Assembly: GCA_003151535.1 (NCBI GenBank)
Contig: PLXT01000120.1
Span: 1-23,172 of the forward strand
Origin: Methanobacterium sp.
Lineage (GTDB): Archaea > Methanobacteriota > Methanobacteria > Methanobacteriales > Methanobacteriaceae
Length of the DNA: 23,172 nucleotides
Direction of reading: 5' to 3'
Made by a program: the position numbers and the translations under genes. The notes beneath the pieces were generated by a model. The model searched no databases. It saw only the letters and a program-made list of their open reading frames with translations, and was not told where the DNA came from. Each line of letters begins with the position of its first letter. Position 1 is the first letter of the stretch. This document shows, piece by piece, positions 15,535 through 22,796 of this stretch.

Positions 15535-16302
15535 TTAATCCAGATATTTAACCATTTTAAGAAGATCTCCCCCAATATTGATTTCTTCTTTAAGATCTAG
15601 TTCCACATAAGCTTTTCTTCCCATGCCAAAACTAGATGAAACTATCAGCTGATTACCATGGAGTTCAACTCCATTAACAGGTGTATGACCTACTATAGAA
15701 GCATTGCAGTTTAAATGTTTTAAAAATGGATCTAGATAATTACGAGAACATTCCATGTTTCTGCTCCATAGCATTTCATAAAGTACCAAATTCCGGGAAT
15801 AATCGTTTTCTGAAATGTTTTTTATATCATCTTCACTTTTCAAGTGTTGTGATGGACCTGCATGACTTACCAATACTTTGTTTTCTGTTTTAACTGCTAT
15901 GGCTAATGTTTTAAAGAAATTTATGTGTGATTCCATTTTATTATCTGCATTGTCATCATATTTTTCTTGTATAAGATCTATAAAATCCTGTGTTTGATTT
16001 GAAAATCCTTTATAAACTGATTCGCCGGTGATCTGGGCCCATTCATGGTTACCGAGTAAGATGTGGAAATTTTTTTCGTTTTCAAAATGATTTTTTATTG
16101 AATCAATAATTTCTAGAGAACCATCAATTTGATAGCAGCTGTGAATGAAGTCCCCTGTTAATATTAAATGATTATTTTTGTCTTTGAATTCTTTCCAGAT
16201 TTTCATGTATCTATTATAATCCTCTAAGTTTCCGTGTAAATCTGTTATTATTAATGCTTTGCCTTTTAAAGGTAATTCTATTAGTTTTTCATACTCTTTC
16301 AT
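15535..16302 (-). CDS. calcineurin-like metallophosphoesterase
   Basis: The 255-residue protein carries the metal motifs of this superfamily in order: D21-x-H23 (TDLHGN), G-D50 (LTGDFIHS), GNHEW, a histidine in VSHAGPSQH, and GHTPVNG near the C-terminus. The pattern fits the branch that includes Ser/Thr protein phosphatases and diadenosine-tetraphosphatase/PrpE-like enzymes. It could act on phosphoproteins, nucleotides or ADP-ribose-type phosphates. The start at 16302 overlaps the end of the ribbon-helix-helix gene by 14 bases, so the two are co-translated. A GGAGA site lies about 15 bases upstream, farther than usual. It is followed closely by the ADP-ribosylglycohydrolase. Confidence 0.85.
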   Translation of the reverse strand: MKEYEKLIELPLKGKALIITDLHGNLEDYNRYMKIWKEFKDKNNHLILTGDFIHSCYQIDGSLEIIDSIKNHFENEKNFHILLGNHEWAQITGESVYKGFSNQTQDFIDLIQEKYDDNADNKMESHINFFKTLAIAVKTENKVLVSHAGPSQHLKSEDDIKNISENDYSRNLVLYEMLWSRNMECSRNYLDPFLKHLNCNASIVGHTPVNGVELHGNQLIVSSSFGMGRKAYVELDLKEEINIGGDLLKMVKYLD

Positions 16303-16477
16303 TTTCTTTATTATTTTTCTCCTTTTGTTCTATATATTCCACAAGTGCTTCCCTCATAAAATGGCTTCGAGGATTGCTTTTGGTTTTAGCGTATTCGTTA
16401 TATCGTTTTATTAAACTTTTAGGGAGTTTAATGCTGATTTGTTTCATTGTTTCATTTTCAGCAGATTTTTTATTCAT
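16289..16477 (-). CDS. ribbon-helix-helix (CopG/MetJ-like) DNA-binding protein
   Basis: A 62-residue protein. The segment KQISIKLPKSLIKRYNEYAK gives the N-terminal strand and first helix of a ribbon-helix-helix fold, and SHFMREALVEYIEQ the second helix. The C-terminus is a charged tail. I start it at the ATG at 16477: the strong site GAGGTGA stands 8 bases before it, and the frame's earlier GTG (16489) lies inside that site. Such proteins dimerise and bind operators, often controlling their own operon; many act as antitoxins. Here it heads a unit with a phosphoesterase and an ADP-ribosylglycohydrolase, overlapping the first by 14 bases, so autoregulation of that unit is the natural inference. 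Confidence 0.8.
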   Translation of the reverse strand: MNKKSAENETMKQISIKLPKSLIKRYNEYAKTKSNPRSHFMREALVEYIEQKEKNNKENERV

Positions 16478-16696
16478 ATTTATTTTCACCTCAAATTTGT
16501 ACTATTGTATATTATGATCAATTCAGTAGTTAAATGTATCTCTTTTAATATTAGTTAAATATTAAATGAAGTTCCTATAGTTTATATTCCTAAAATGGAT
16601 ATAAATGTTTTGAAAGTCTATATCTTAATCTGAGAAGTTCGAAAAAATGTTTTTGGAGAAAAATAGATAAAAATGAGTTGATAATGAGATTCCAAA

Positions 16697-16983
16697 AGCT
16701 GCACCAAGGAAGATTCAACCAACAGAACAGATTACCATCCTAAGGATTTAATCAATTTAGAAGATATAGGATATCGATTTATGGAAGTATAATTCAAATG
16801 AAGACTCTGATAGATATACTTGGTACTACTGTAGAGGAACGGGGTTTAGAATAGACTATGCATTCGTTTCCCCTAGATTAGTACAACATTAATGGATGTA
16901 TCATCAACTCATTATAAATCTATCAGGGAATCTAAAATTTCTGATTATGCCACTTTAATTATTGGGAAACACATTATGATGTG
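16697..16983 (+). pseudogene. decayed C-terminal part of an exonuclease III-like (EEP family) gene
   Basis: Three joined frames give a plausible C-terminal region of an endonuclease/exonuclease/phosphatase protein. The first is DYHPKDLINLEDIGY. After a frame change the second is DLWKYNSNEDSDRYTWYYCR and GTGFRIDYAFVSPRLVQ. After another change the third is MDVSSTHYKSIRESKISDYA and TLII. These match, in order, the family pattern '...LG(Y/F)xDLWRxxNP...YTWW...GxRIDYxxVS...SDHxPL'. The last catalytic histidine (SDH) is tyrosine here (SDYA). The N-terminal catalytic half is absent. At least two frameshifts make it a fossil. Confidence 0.55.
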
Positions 16984-17342
16984 ACAATTATTGGAAGTTA
17001 ATCAAAACGAGATAAATGTATAGACTGCAATACTATTTTTAGAAGAGGATAGAAATAAATTAGTATATAAAAAGTTTAGTATTAAATTAGATTTAGTATT
17101 AGATTAGAAGTATTAACAAATGGTCAAATTTAATAAATACATAAAAAAAAATCTTAAAAAAAATATAAAAATTTATGAGACTACATCTAATTTAAAAAAA
17201 AGGTAGATAAGAGTCATCCTCATGAATAAATTTACTGTAAACCATTAATGTGGGTTTGTTATCATTTTATCATTCATTGGATAACTTTTTACTAAATAAC
17301 TTCTTTTTGATGGTATAAACTGCTAATTGATTTTATTTAAGT
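16984..17342. other. gene-free stretch downstream of the acetate genes
   Basis: An AT-rich stretch between the exonuclease fossil and the transporter gene. Apart from the A-runs listed as a terminator I see nothing coding. Short protein-like words are not convincing. Confidence 0.4.
17143..17163 (-). terminator. candidate terminator of the acs-transporter unit
   Basis: Runs of nine and eight A (17143-17151, 17156-17163) are T-tracts on the minus strand, about 180 bases past the transporter stop. T-tracts end archaeal transcription. No hairpin precedes them. Confidence 0.4.
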
Positions 17343-17924
17343 TTATATGGGTAGTACGTCTCTTTTGTTGGTTTCGTTTATTACTGTTGCTAATCCTACG
17401 TAGACAGCTGATAATCCTGTGAATATTCCTTCATAACCTGCTATTAAGGTTATTGTTGAGTTTCCAGTTAATTCTCCTGCAGTTAAGAGGAAAAATAAAA
17501 CTGCTAAACTTATGAATACCACTTGAAGTCCTCTGCTGAGTTTTAAGGATGCAAAGAACATCACCAGTGTGAAAAGTCCCCACATGAAGAAGTAAGATGC
17601 CATGGAAACTGCATCTGGTGCCGTTGCAAGTCCTATCTTAGGTAGTATGAGTAGTAACACGAAACTCAGCCAGAAAAGTCCGTAGGATCCAAATGCAACC
17701 ATTCCAAAGGTGTTACCTTTTTTATACTCCATCCAGCTAGCCATTATCTGGGCTGTTCCTCCATAAGCCAGGGCCATTGCTAATATCATACTGTTTAAAG
17801 GGAAATAACCAGCGTTACTTAAATTCAGCAGCACTGTAGTTATTCCAAATCCTAATAATCCTAAAGCTGCAGGATTTGCTGTTAAATCTTTTATTATTAC
17901 TTTATTTTCAGTTTTTTCAACCAT
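17343..17924 (-). CDS. AceTr (GPR1/FUN34/YaaH) family acetate transporter
   Basis: The 193-residue membrane protein has six hydrophobic segments. It begins with the family signature NPAALGLLGFGITTVLLNLSN (residues about 16-36), where NPAxLGLxGF is diagnostic, followed by an AYGGTAQIMASWMEY segment. SatP and Ady2 of this family take up acetate and related acids. The gene follows acetyl-CoA synthetase by 70 bases in the same direction, which strongly supports acetate uptake for carbon assimilation, since hydrogenotrophic methanogens use acetate as a building block. GGGGGG, 6 bases before the ATG, serves as ribosome site. Length is normal for the prokaryotic members (about 190-200). Confidence 0.9.
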   Translation of the reverse strand: MVEKTENKVIIKDLTANPAALGLLGFGITTVLLNLSNAGYFPLNSMILAMALAYGGTAQIMASWMEYKKGNTFGMVAFGSYGLFWLSFVLLLILPKIGLATAPDAVSMASYFFMWGLFTLVMFFASLKLSRGLQVVFISLAVLFFLLTAGELTGNSTITLIAGYEGIFTGLSAVYVGLATVINETNKRDVLPI

Positions 17925-17994
17925 TTTTTGCCCCCCATGAAGGGTTTAATTAAAATATTCTACTTGTAAGTTTTTTTAATCTGTTTATTTGTTG

Positions 17995-19896
17995 TTATTC
18001 TTCAAGTGTTGAGGTGTCTCCTTCATCTTCTCCAATTTCCCGGGCTCTTAAGACTCTTCTCATAATTTTACCACTTCTGGTTTTGGGAAGTGAATCAACC
18101 TGTTTGATTTCACCTATAACTGCCACAGGCCCTAATTCATATCTTACATGTTTGTTAAGTTCTTCGATGAGTTTTGTTTTGAGTTCGTATCCTTCTTTGA
18201 GTATTATAAAAGCTTTAATAACTTGTCCCTTAATTGGGTCTGATTTTCCAATTACTGCGGCTTCTACAACTGAAGGGTGGCTTACAAATGCTGATTCGAC
18301 TTCTGATGTACCGACTCGGTGACCTGCAATTTTAAGAACATCGTCTGATCTTCCTTGTATCCAGAAGTATCCGTCTTTGTCCTTCCTTGCCAGGTCCCCT
18401 GCTTTGTAAACTCCAGGGATATCGTTCCAGTAAACTTCTTTATATCGTTCATCGTCTTCATAGAGTGTTCTGAACATTGCGGGCCATGGTTTTGTAATTA
18501 CCAAGTATCCTCCTTTTCCAATTGGTACGGGGTTGCCTTTTTCGTCAACTACGTCTGCTTCTACACCAGGTACGGGTTTAGTTACTGATCCAGGTTTTAG
18601 ATAAGCTGAAGGTAAAGGAGATAATAGGTGCATTCCTGTTTCTGTTTGCCACCATGTGTCCATTATGGGGATTTTTTCTTTTCCAACATTTTTGTAGTAC
18701 CACATCCATGCTTCGGGGTTTATTGGTTCTCCAACTGTTCCGAGTATTCTAAGTGATGAAAGGTTGTATATGTTTGTGTATCTATTTCCAAACCTCATTA
18801 GGTGTCTGATCGCTGTAGGTGCTGTGTAAAATTTGGTTACACCATATTTTTCAATGATTTTCCACCATGCACCGGGGTCCGGGTAGTCTGGTGCTCCTTC
18901 ATATACAACTGTTGTGGTACCTAAAAGTAATGGTCCGTAGATAACATAACTGTGGCCTGTTATCCATCCTATGTCTGCTGTGCACCAATACAGGTCATCG
19001 TTGTGTATGTCGAAAATGTTTTTGAGGGTTGTTGACACTCCCACCATGTATCCTCCGGTGGTGTGGAGTACTCCTTTGGGTTTTCCAGTACTTCCTGATG
19101 TATAAAGTATGAATAATGGATCTTCTGCATCCATGGGTTCACATTCACATTCAGCTGGTTCTCCTTCTATGAGTCTTTCATATAATATTTCTTTTCCACT
19201 TAATTCAGAAACTTCTATTTCATTTCCGGTGTGCTGTACAACTACAACTGTTTCTATAGTAGGACACTGAAGCATGGCCTCATCTGATATTTTTTTAAGG
19301 TCAATGATCTTTCCTCGTCTGTAGGTACCATCTGCTGTGATAAGGACCTTCACTTTTGAATCGTTCATTCTTTCAACAAATGCTCCGACACTTAAACCCG
19401 AGTATACTACACTATGTACTGCACCTATTTTGTTACAAGCTAACAGTGATATAATGAGCTCAGGACACATTGGGAGATACATTGATACTGTTTCTCCCTT
19501 TTTTACTCCTAAGTTTTTAAGGGCATTGGCCATTTTGTTAACTTCACGGTAGAGTTCATAGTAAGTTAATTTTTTCTCATCTCCCCTTTCGTTCACGTAG
19601 AGAATGGCTACCTTATTTCTTTTTTCGGTATGGATCCATCTGTCAACAGCGTTATAAGCTAAGTTAATTTTCCCGTTTACAAACCATTTATAAAATGGTT
19701 TATTGCTTTCGTCAAGAACTTGGTCCCATTTCTCGAACCAATCTAGGTCTCGTGCCTTATCTTCCCAATATTTCTCAAAGTCCTTTCCCTTCTCAATTTC
19801 TGTTTCCCAATTCTTTACATGTGCACGTTCTACCGTTTCTACACTTGGCTTGAAAATCCGTTTTTCATCAAGAAGAACGGATGTATCACGTTTCAT
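17995..19896 (-). CDS. acs: acetyl-CoA synthetase (AMP-forming)
   Basis: The enzyme converts acetate, ATP and CoA to acetyl-CoA, AMP and PPi. The 633-residue sequence is full length for Acs. It has the N-terminal ACS domain (WFEKWDQVLDESNKPFYKWF), the P-loop-like YTSGSTGKPKGVLH, the WWQTETG motif and the C-terminal PKTRSGKIMRR, where the lysine is the catalytic one that can be acetylated. The frame opens at GTG 19905, but GGCGGTGA lies 5 bases before the ATG at 19896, so I use that ATG. It is the first gene of a unit with the acetate transporter. The promoter (AAAACTATATATG) and a 26-bp palindrome lie upstream. A related acyl-CoA synthetase specificity (propionate) is less likely. Confidence 0.93.
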   Translation of the reverse strand: MKRDTSVLLDEKRIFKPSVETVERAHVKNWETEIEKGKDFEKYWEDKARDLDWFEKWDQVLDESNKPFYKWFVNGKINLAYNAVDRWIHTEKRNKVAILYVNERGDEKKLTYYELYREVNKMANALKNLGVKKGETVSMYLPMCPELIISLLACNKIGAVHSVVYSGLSVGAFVERMNDSKVKVLITADGTYRRGKIIDLKKISDEAMLQCPTIETVVVVQHTGNEIEVSELSGKEILYERLIEGEPAECECEPMDAEDPLFILYTSGSTGKPKGVLHTTGGYMVGVSTTLKNIFDIHNDDLYWCTADIGWITGHSYVIYGPLLLGTTTVVYEGAPDYPDPGAWWKIIEKYGVTKFYTAPTAIRHLMRFGNRYTNIYNLSSLRILGTVGEPINPEAWMWYYKNVGKEKIPIMDTWWQTETGMHLLSPLPSAYLKPGSVTKPVPGVEADVVDEKGNPVPIGKGGYLVITKPWPAMFRTLYEDDERYKEVYWNDIPGVYKAGDLARKDKDGYFWIQGRSDDVLKIAGHRVGTSEVESAFVSHPSVVEAAVIGKSDPIKGQVIKAFIILKEGYELKTKLIEELNKHVRYELGPVAVIGEIKQVDSLPKTRSGKIMRRVLRAREIGEDEGDTSTLEE

Positions 19897-19964
19897 TTCT
19901 TTCACCGCCCTTTTTCAATCGGATTTTTAAGTCTAGTCCGTGATAATAACTAAGTTTATCTTCA

Positions 19965-19977
19965 CATATATAGTTTT
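19965..19977 (-). promoter_or_regulatory. BRE/TATA box of the acs promoter
   Basis: The minus strand reads AAAACTATATATG, about 70 bases upstream of the acs ATG. The same box precedes the gene at the left edge. Transcription would start about 25 bases downstream, leaving a leader of roughly 45 bases. Confidence 0.6.
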
Positions 19978-19982
19978 ACACT

Positions 19983-20008
19983 ATTAATCATTATAAATAA
20001 TGATTAAT
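19983..20008. promoter_or_regulatory. perfect 26-bp palindrome, candidate acs operator
   Basis: ATTAATCATTAT and ATAATGATTAAT are exact reverse complements separated by AA. The palindrome ends 6 bases upstream of the BRE/TATA of acs, where an activator or a BRE-blocking repressor would bind. A third, partial ATAATGAT copy follows directly (20007-20014). The long perfect arms contain several non-A/T positions, which lowers the odds of chance. Confidence 0.5.
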
Positions 20009-20014
20009 AATGAT

Positions 20015-20285
20015 AAATTATTTGAATATTAAAAATGTACATTGTGAGCTGATAAACCTCACGAGTGTGCTAATTTATTAAATAACATATTCATTTGTTG
20101 AATTTATATTAACGATTTAACCTCATTTTCTTATATTGTTATTATTTAACACTATTTCAGTCTTATATCAAATATTTTTATCAAATTTTAAGGAAGTAAT
20201 TGCATAACATTATGATGGGCATATTCCCAATCATTTCTAAGGCTAATAAATTATAGTCATATCAAAAGTTTCAGTCTTTTTTTTA
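20015..20285. other. intergenic region between acs and the HTH gene
   Basis: An AT-rich divergent region. Apart from the palindrome and the acs box at its left edge I see no gene or structured RNA. The promoter of the rightward HTH gene must lie here, but no single TATA box stands out. Confidence 0.4.
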
Positions 20286-20333
20286 TTGCGTTACAGTATA
20301 GGTGATGATAAAAAAAAGAGGTTTTTGAGTATT

Positions 20334-20807
20334 ATGACAAAGAATAAAAAAAGTAAAAGTAAAAAGTATCAGGGTAGACCATCTAAATTAACACTTGAAT
20401 TGCAAGCTGAAATGATAGTATTATTTAAAGTGGGAAATTTTGTAGAAACTACTTGTGGAACTGTGGGTATTAACAAATCCACATTTTATGATTGGATGAA
20501 AAAAGGGAAAAATTCTAATCATCCCCAAAATAAATACAGGAAATTTCAAGAAGCTGTAGAACAGGCTATGGCTCAGAGTGAAGCAAGGGATGTGGCCATC
20601 ATAACCAAACTTAGTAAAGAAAACTGGAGAGCAGCTGCATTTAGATTAGAACGTAAATATCCTAAAAAATGGGGTAAAAAGAAATATGAAGATTTCGATC
20701 TAGATATTAAAGAATTAGATGAAAATCCTGCAATTATATCTAAGGAAGAGTTGGCTATCATCAAAGAAGTATTGGACTCAGTTGCAAGTCAAAGTAAAAA
20801 ACAATAA
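20334..20807 (+). CDS. terminase-small-subunit-like helix-turn-helix protein
   Basis: The protein of about 157 residues opens with a very basic tail (TKNKKSKSKKYQGRPSK) and an HTH at about 20-60: GRPSKLTLELQAEMI, then TCGTVGINKSTFYDWMKKGK. The middle has SEARDVAIITKLSKENWRAA and FRLERKYPKKWGKKK, the pattern found in small phage-type HTH proteins annotated as terminase small subunit or homeodomain-like. The end is acidic. In phages this subunit recognises DNA for packaging; here no large subunit or other virion gene is near, so the role is open and could be DNA-binding regulation. The start is uncertain: ATG 20334, TTG 20325 and TTG 20286 are in frame; AGAGG at 20317-20321 favours 20325 or 20334. 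Confidence 0.65.
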   Translation: MTKNKKSKSKKYQGRPSKLTLELQAEMIVLFKVGNFVETTCGTVGINKSTFYDWMKKGKNSNHPQNKYRKFQEAVEQAMAQSEARDVAIITKLSKENWRAAAFRLERKYPKKWGKKKYEDFDLDIKELDENPAIISKEELAIIKEVLDSVASQSKKQ

Positions 20808-20827
20808 TTCATCTTAAATAAATATGT

Positions 20828-20847
20828 GGAAGGAATAAACCCCTTCC
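20828..20847 (+). terminator. hairpin after the HTH gene
   Basis: GGAAGG and CCTTCC form a 6-bp GC-containing stem around an 8-base loop, 20 bases after the stop. No strong T-run follows, so it may be a processing or protein-binding site instead. Confidence 0.35.
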
Positions 20848-20922
20848 TCTTCTCCAGCTATAATGGATATTCCTCTAACAAATGATTAGTAATAACTTAA
20901 TATAAAAATATAAAGATTTTTT

Positions 20923-21721
20923 TTATCCTCCATAGGATCCTGTGTTGTTTTGGTATAGTTGAGTGTAATATTTGGTGACATTTGTATTGACGTTTGTATA
21001 ATTTAGGTTCAATAAGCCTTCATTGTATAATGTTTGTAATTGTGAGGAATGTGTAATCTCATAATTTGTGTATCGGTCGTTGAAGTATGGTGATAATAGT
21101 CCGGAGAGTGTGTATATGTAAGCGGGGATTATTCCATATGTTTTTGTTAGTATTTGGAAGTATTCTGGGAATCCTTCTCCTGGTGTTATTATGGGACTTC
21201 CTTCCCTTACAGTTCCCTTAAAAACCATTGGTATTGGGCCCTGTTGGCGTATTCCTGTGCTAATGTGTTGACGTGATTCATCATATGTATTATAGATTAC
21301 ACCATCGGACATGTATTTATATCTGCCATCTGGAACACCGAATATGGCGACGTTTAACGAGTCTAAAAAGTTAACCTGATTCAAACTTATTGAACCCATT
21401 CCTTGTGTGTCGATGAAAGCCACTTCTATTATGAATACATTTCCTTCTTGATAGCTACGATAATTGGAGCCACCATACAATTGCAATACCAGTGCAGTTT
21501 TAGATCCTTGATTCGCCGCTTCAGTTGCAAGTAATTGAGGTGAGGATGGCCTGGAAACATATCAGGATTAGCCAGTTTAACAAATGCAAGCCTACCTAAA
21601 GGTTCAGTGACATCTAAAGACGGTACTATTATGGGGTATCGGCAGATGGGTTGGAGAGTATCCTTAAAGCTATTATTATAATAGTATTTAATATTACATT
21701 AAATGTTTGGATTTTTTTCAT
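20923..21721 (-). pseudogene. frameshifted gene for an exported protein of unknown family
   Basis: The largest open part (20923-21486) encodes 187 residues starting MQLYGGSNYRSYQEGN, but the real gene begins further upstream. At 21721 an ATG opens a signal-peptide-like stretch, MKKIQTFNVILNTIIII. After one frame change come LKDTLQPICRYPIIVPSLDV and TEPLGRLAFVKLANPDMFPG. After a second change (near 21535-21550) SPQLLATEAANQGSKTALVL runs directly into the long part. So at least two indels separate three pieces of one exported protein of about 265 residues. The C-terminus is rich in Tyr, Asn and Thr (YTNVNTNVTKYYTQLYQNN). I do not recognise the family; the composition suits an envelope or adhesin-like protein. 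Confidence 0.6.
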
Positions 21722-21831
21722 GATCGATTGCTGTTTATGTGATTCTTGAAGATAAGAGTTTATAAGTTAAATTACTCTAAAAAAATAAGTGTAAATAAAA
21801 ATTATTAGTTATTAAAATGAGATGTGAAAAA

Positions 21832-22620
21832 ATGAGTTTACTTTCAAACCAATACTCCGATTCCAAGAATTTTATGGCCAGAATTGAATTAAATCGCAGG
21901 TTCAGCACCAACCCATACCCCTGGACCTTATGGATTTTTGACCAGATCAAGTTCCCAGAGAATGCTAAGGTACTGGAACTGGGTTGTGGAAATGCAATTT
22001 TATGGAAATCAAATCTGGAAATGATACCCGATAATGCCCAAATTTTACTCACAGATTTTTCAGAAGGGATGCTGGAAGATGCTCAGAAAGTTTTAGGCCA
22101 GGCATCAGACAGGTTTGACTACGAGGTAATGGATGCTCAACAAATTTCATATCCTGATAATTCATTTGATATTGTAATTGCCAATTTAATGCTTTATCAT
22201 ATCCCTGACAGGAAAAAAGCTATTTCAGAGATAAGCAGGGTATTAAAAGATGGGGGTGCACTATATGCAACCACCTACGGCCGGGATAATATGAAGGAAC
22301 TGAATGATCTGGTAAAAAATTTTGATGATAAACTCTTTAATTCATTAGAACCATTAGCCCGTGCATTTGGCTTGGAAAATGGAGAGGAACAGTTGAGTTA
22401 TTCCTTTGATAAAGTGGAAATGATTAAATATGTCGATAGTCTCGAAGTAAACGAAGCAGAACCCATTATAAATTATATACTTTCCTTTAGTAATGCTAAG
22501 GAAAAGATGGATGAAAATAAATTAAGACGATTTAACGGATACATCACCGATATTCTTGAGAAGAATGGGATAATAGAAATAAGTAAGGATACAGGAATTT
22601 TCATAGCCAAAAAAACCTAA
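21832..22620 (+). CDS. class I SAM-dependent methyltransferase
   Basis: The 262-residue protein has the class I Rossmann motifs. Motif I is VLELGCGNAILW (about residues 45-56), the acidic loop ILLTDFSEGMLEDA, motif II/III YEVMDAQQISYPDNSFDIVI, then ANLMLYHIPD and LKDGGALYATTYG, all typical of the Methyltransf_11 group. The substrate cannot be told; small molecules such as quinones or lipids are usual in this group. The frame is open from ATG 21817, but GAGATGTGA a few bases before ATG 21832 suggests the second start (MSLLSNQYSDS). It stands alone, with a T-rich terminator region after it. Confidence 0.85.
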   Translation: MSLLSNQYSDSKNFMARIELNRRFSTNPYPWTLWIFDQIKFPENAKVLELGCGNAILWKSNLEMIPDNAQILLTDFSEGMLEDAQKVLGQASDRFDYEVMDAQQISYPDNSFDIVIANLMLYHIPDRKKAISEISRVLKDGGALYATTYGRDNMKELNDLVKNFDDKLFNSLEPLARAFGLENGEEQLSYSFDKVEMIKYVDSLEVNEAEPIINYILSFSNAKEKMDENKLRRFNGYITDILEKNGIIEISKDTGIFIAKKT

Positions 22621-22688
22621 TAAATGAGTAAGATTATACCAATTTAATTCTTAAGATAATATCATACTTTAGAGAATTTCTATAAACC

Positions 22689-22702
22689 TTTTTGATTTTT
22701 TT
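22689..22702 (+). terminator. T-rich terminator after the methyltransferase
   Basis: Runs of five and seven T within 14 bases, about 70 bases after the stop, fit an archaeal T-tract terminator. Confidence 0.4.
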
Positions 22703-22796
22703 CATTTTAATCTTTTGGGTTTATTTTTATTTGTTTATGTTGGGGTTAAATGTTAAATGTAATAGATTTATATGGTATTGGGGTTATAGAAGTATT

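Noticed and set aside
14178..16477. Complete toxin-antitoxin or DarTG-type system
   Set aside because: There is no ADP-ribosyltransferase or other toxin gene; only the reversing-type enzyme and a ribbon-helix-helix protein are present, so the claim is kept as a hypothesis.
22692..22796. Upstream extension of the transposase frame
   Set aside because: The extra residues are very hydrophobic with no counterpart in IS5 transposases; the ATG at 22797 gives the normal N-terminus.
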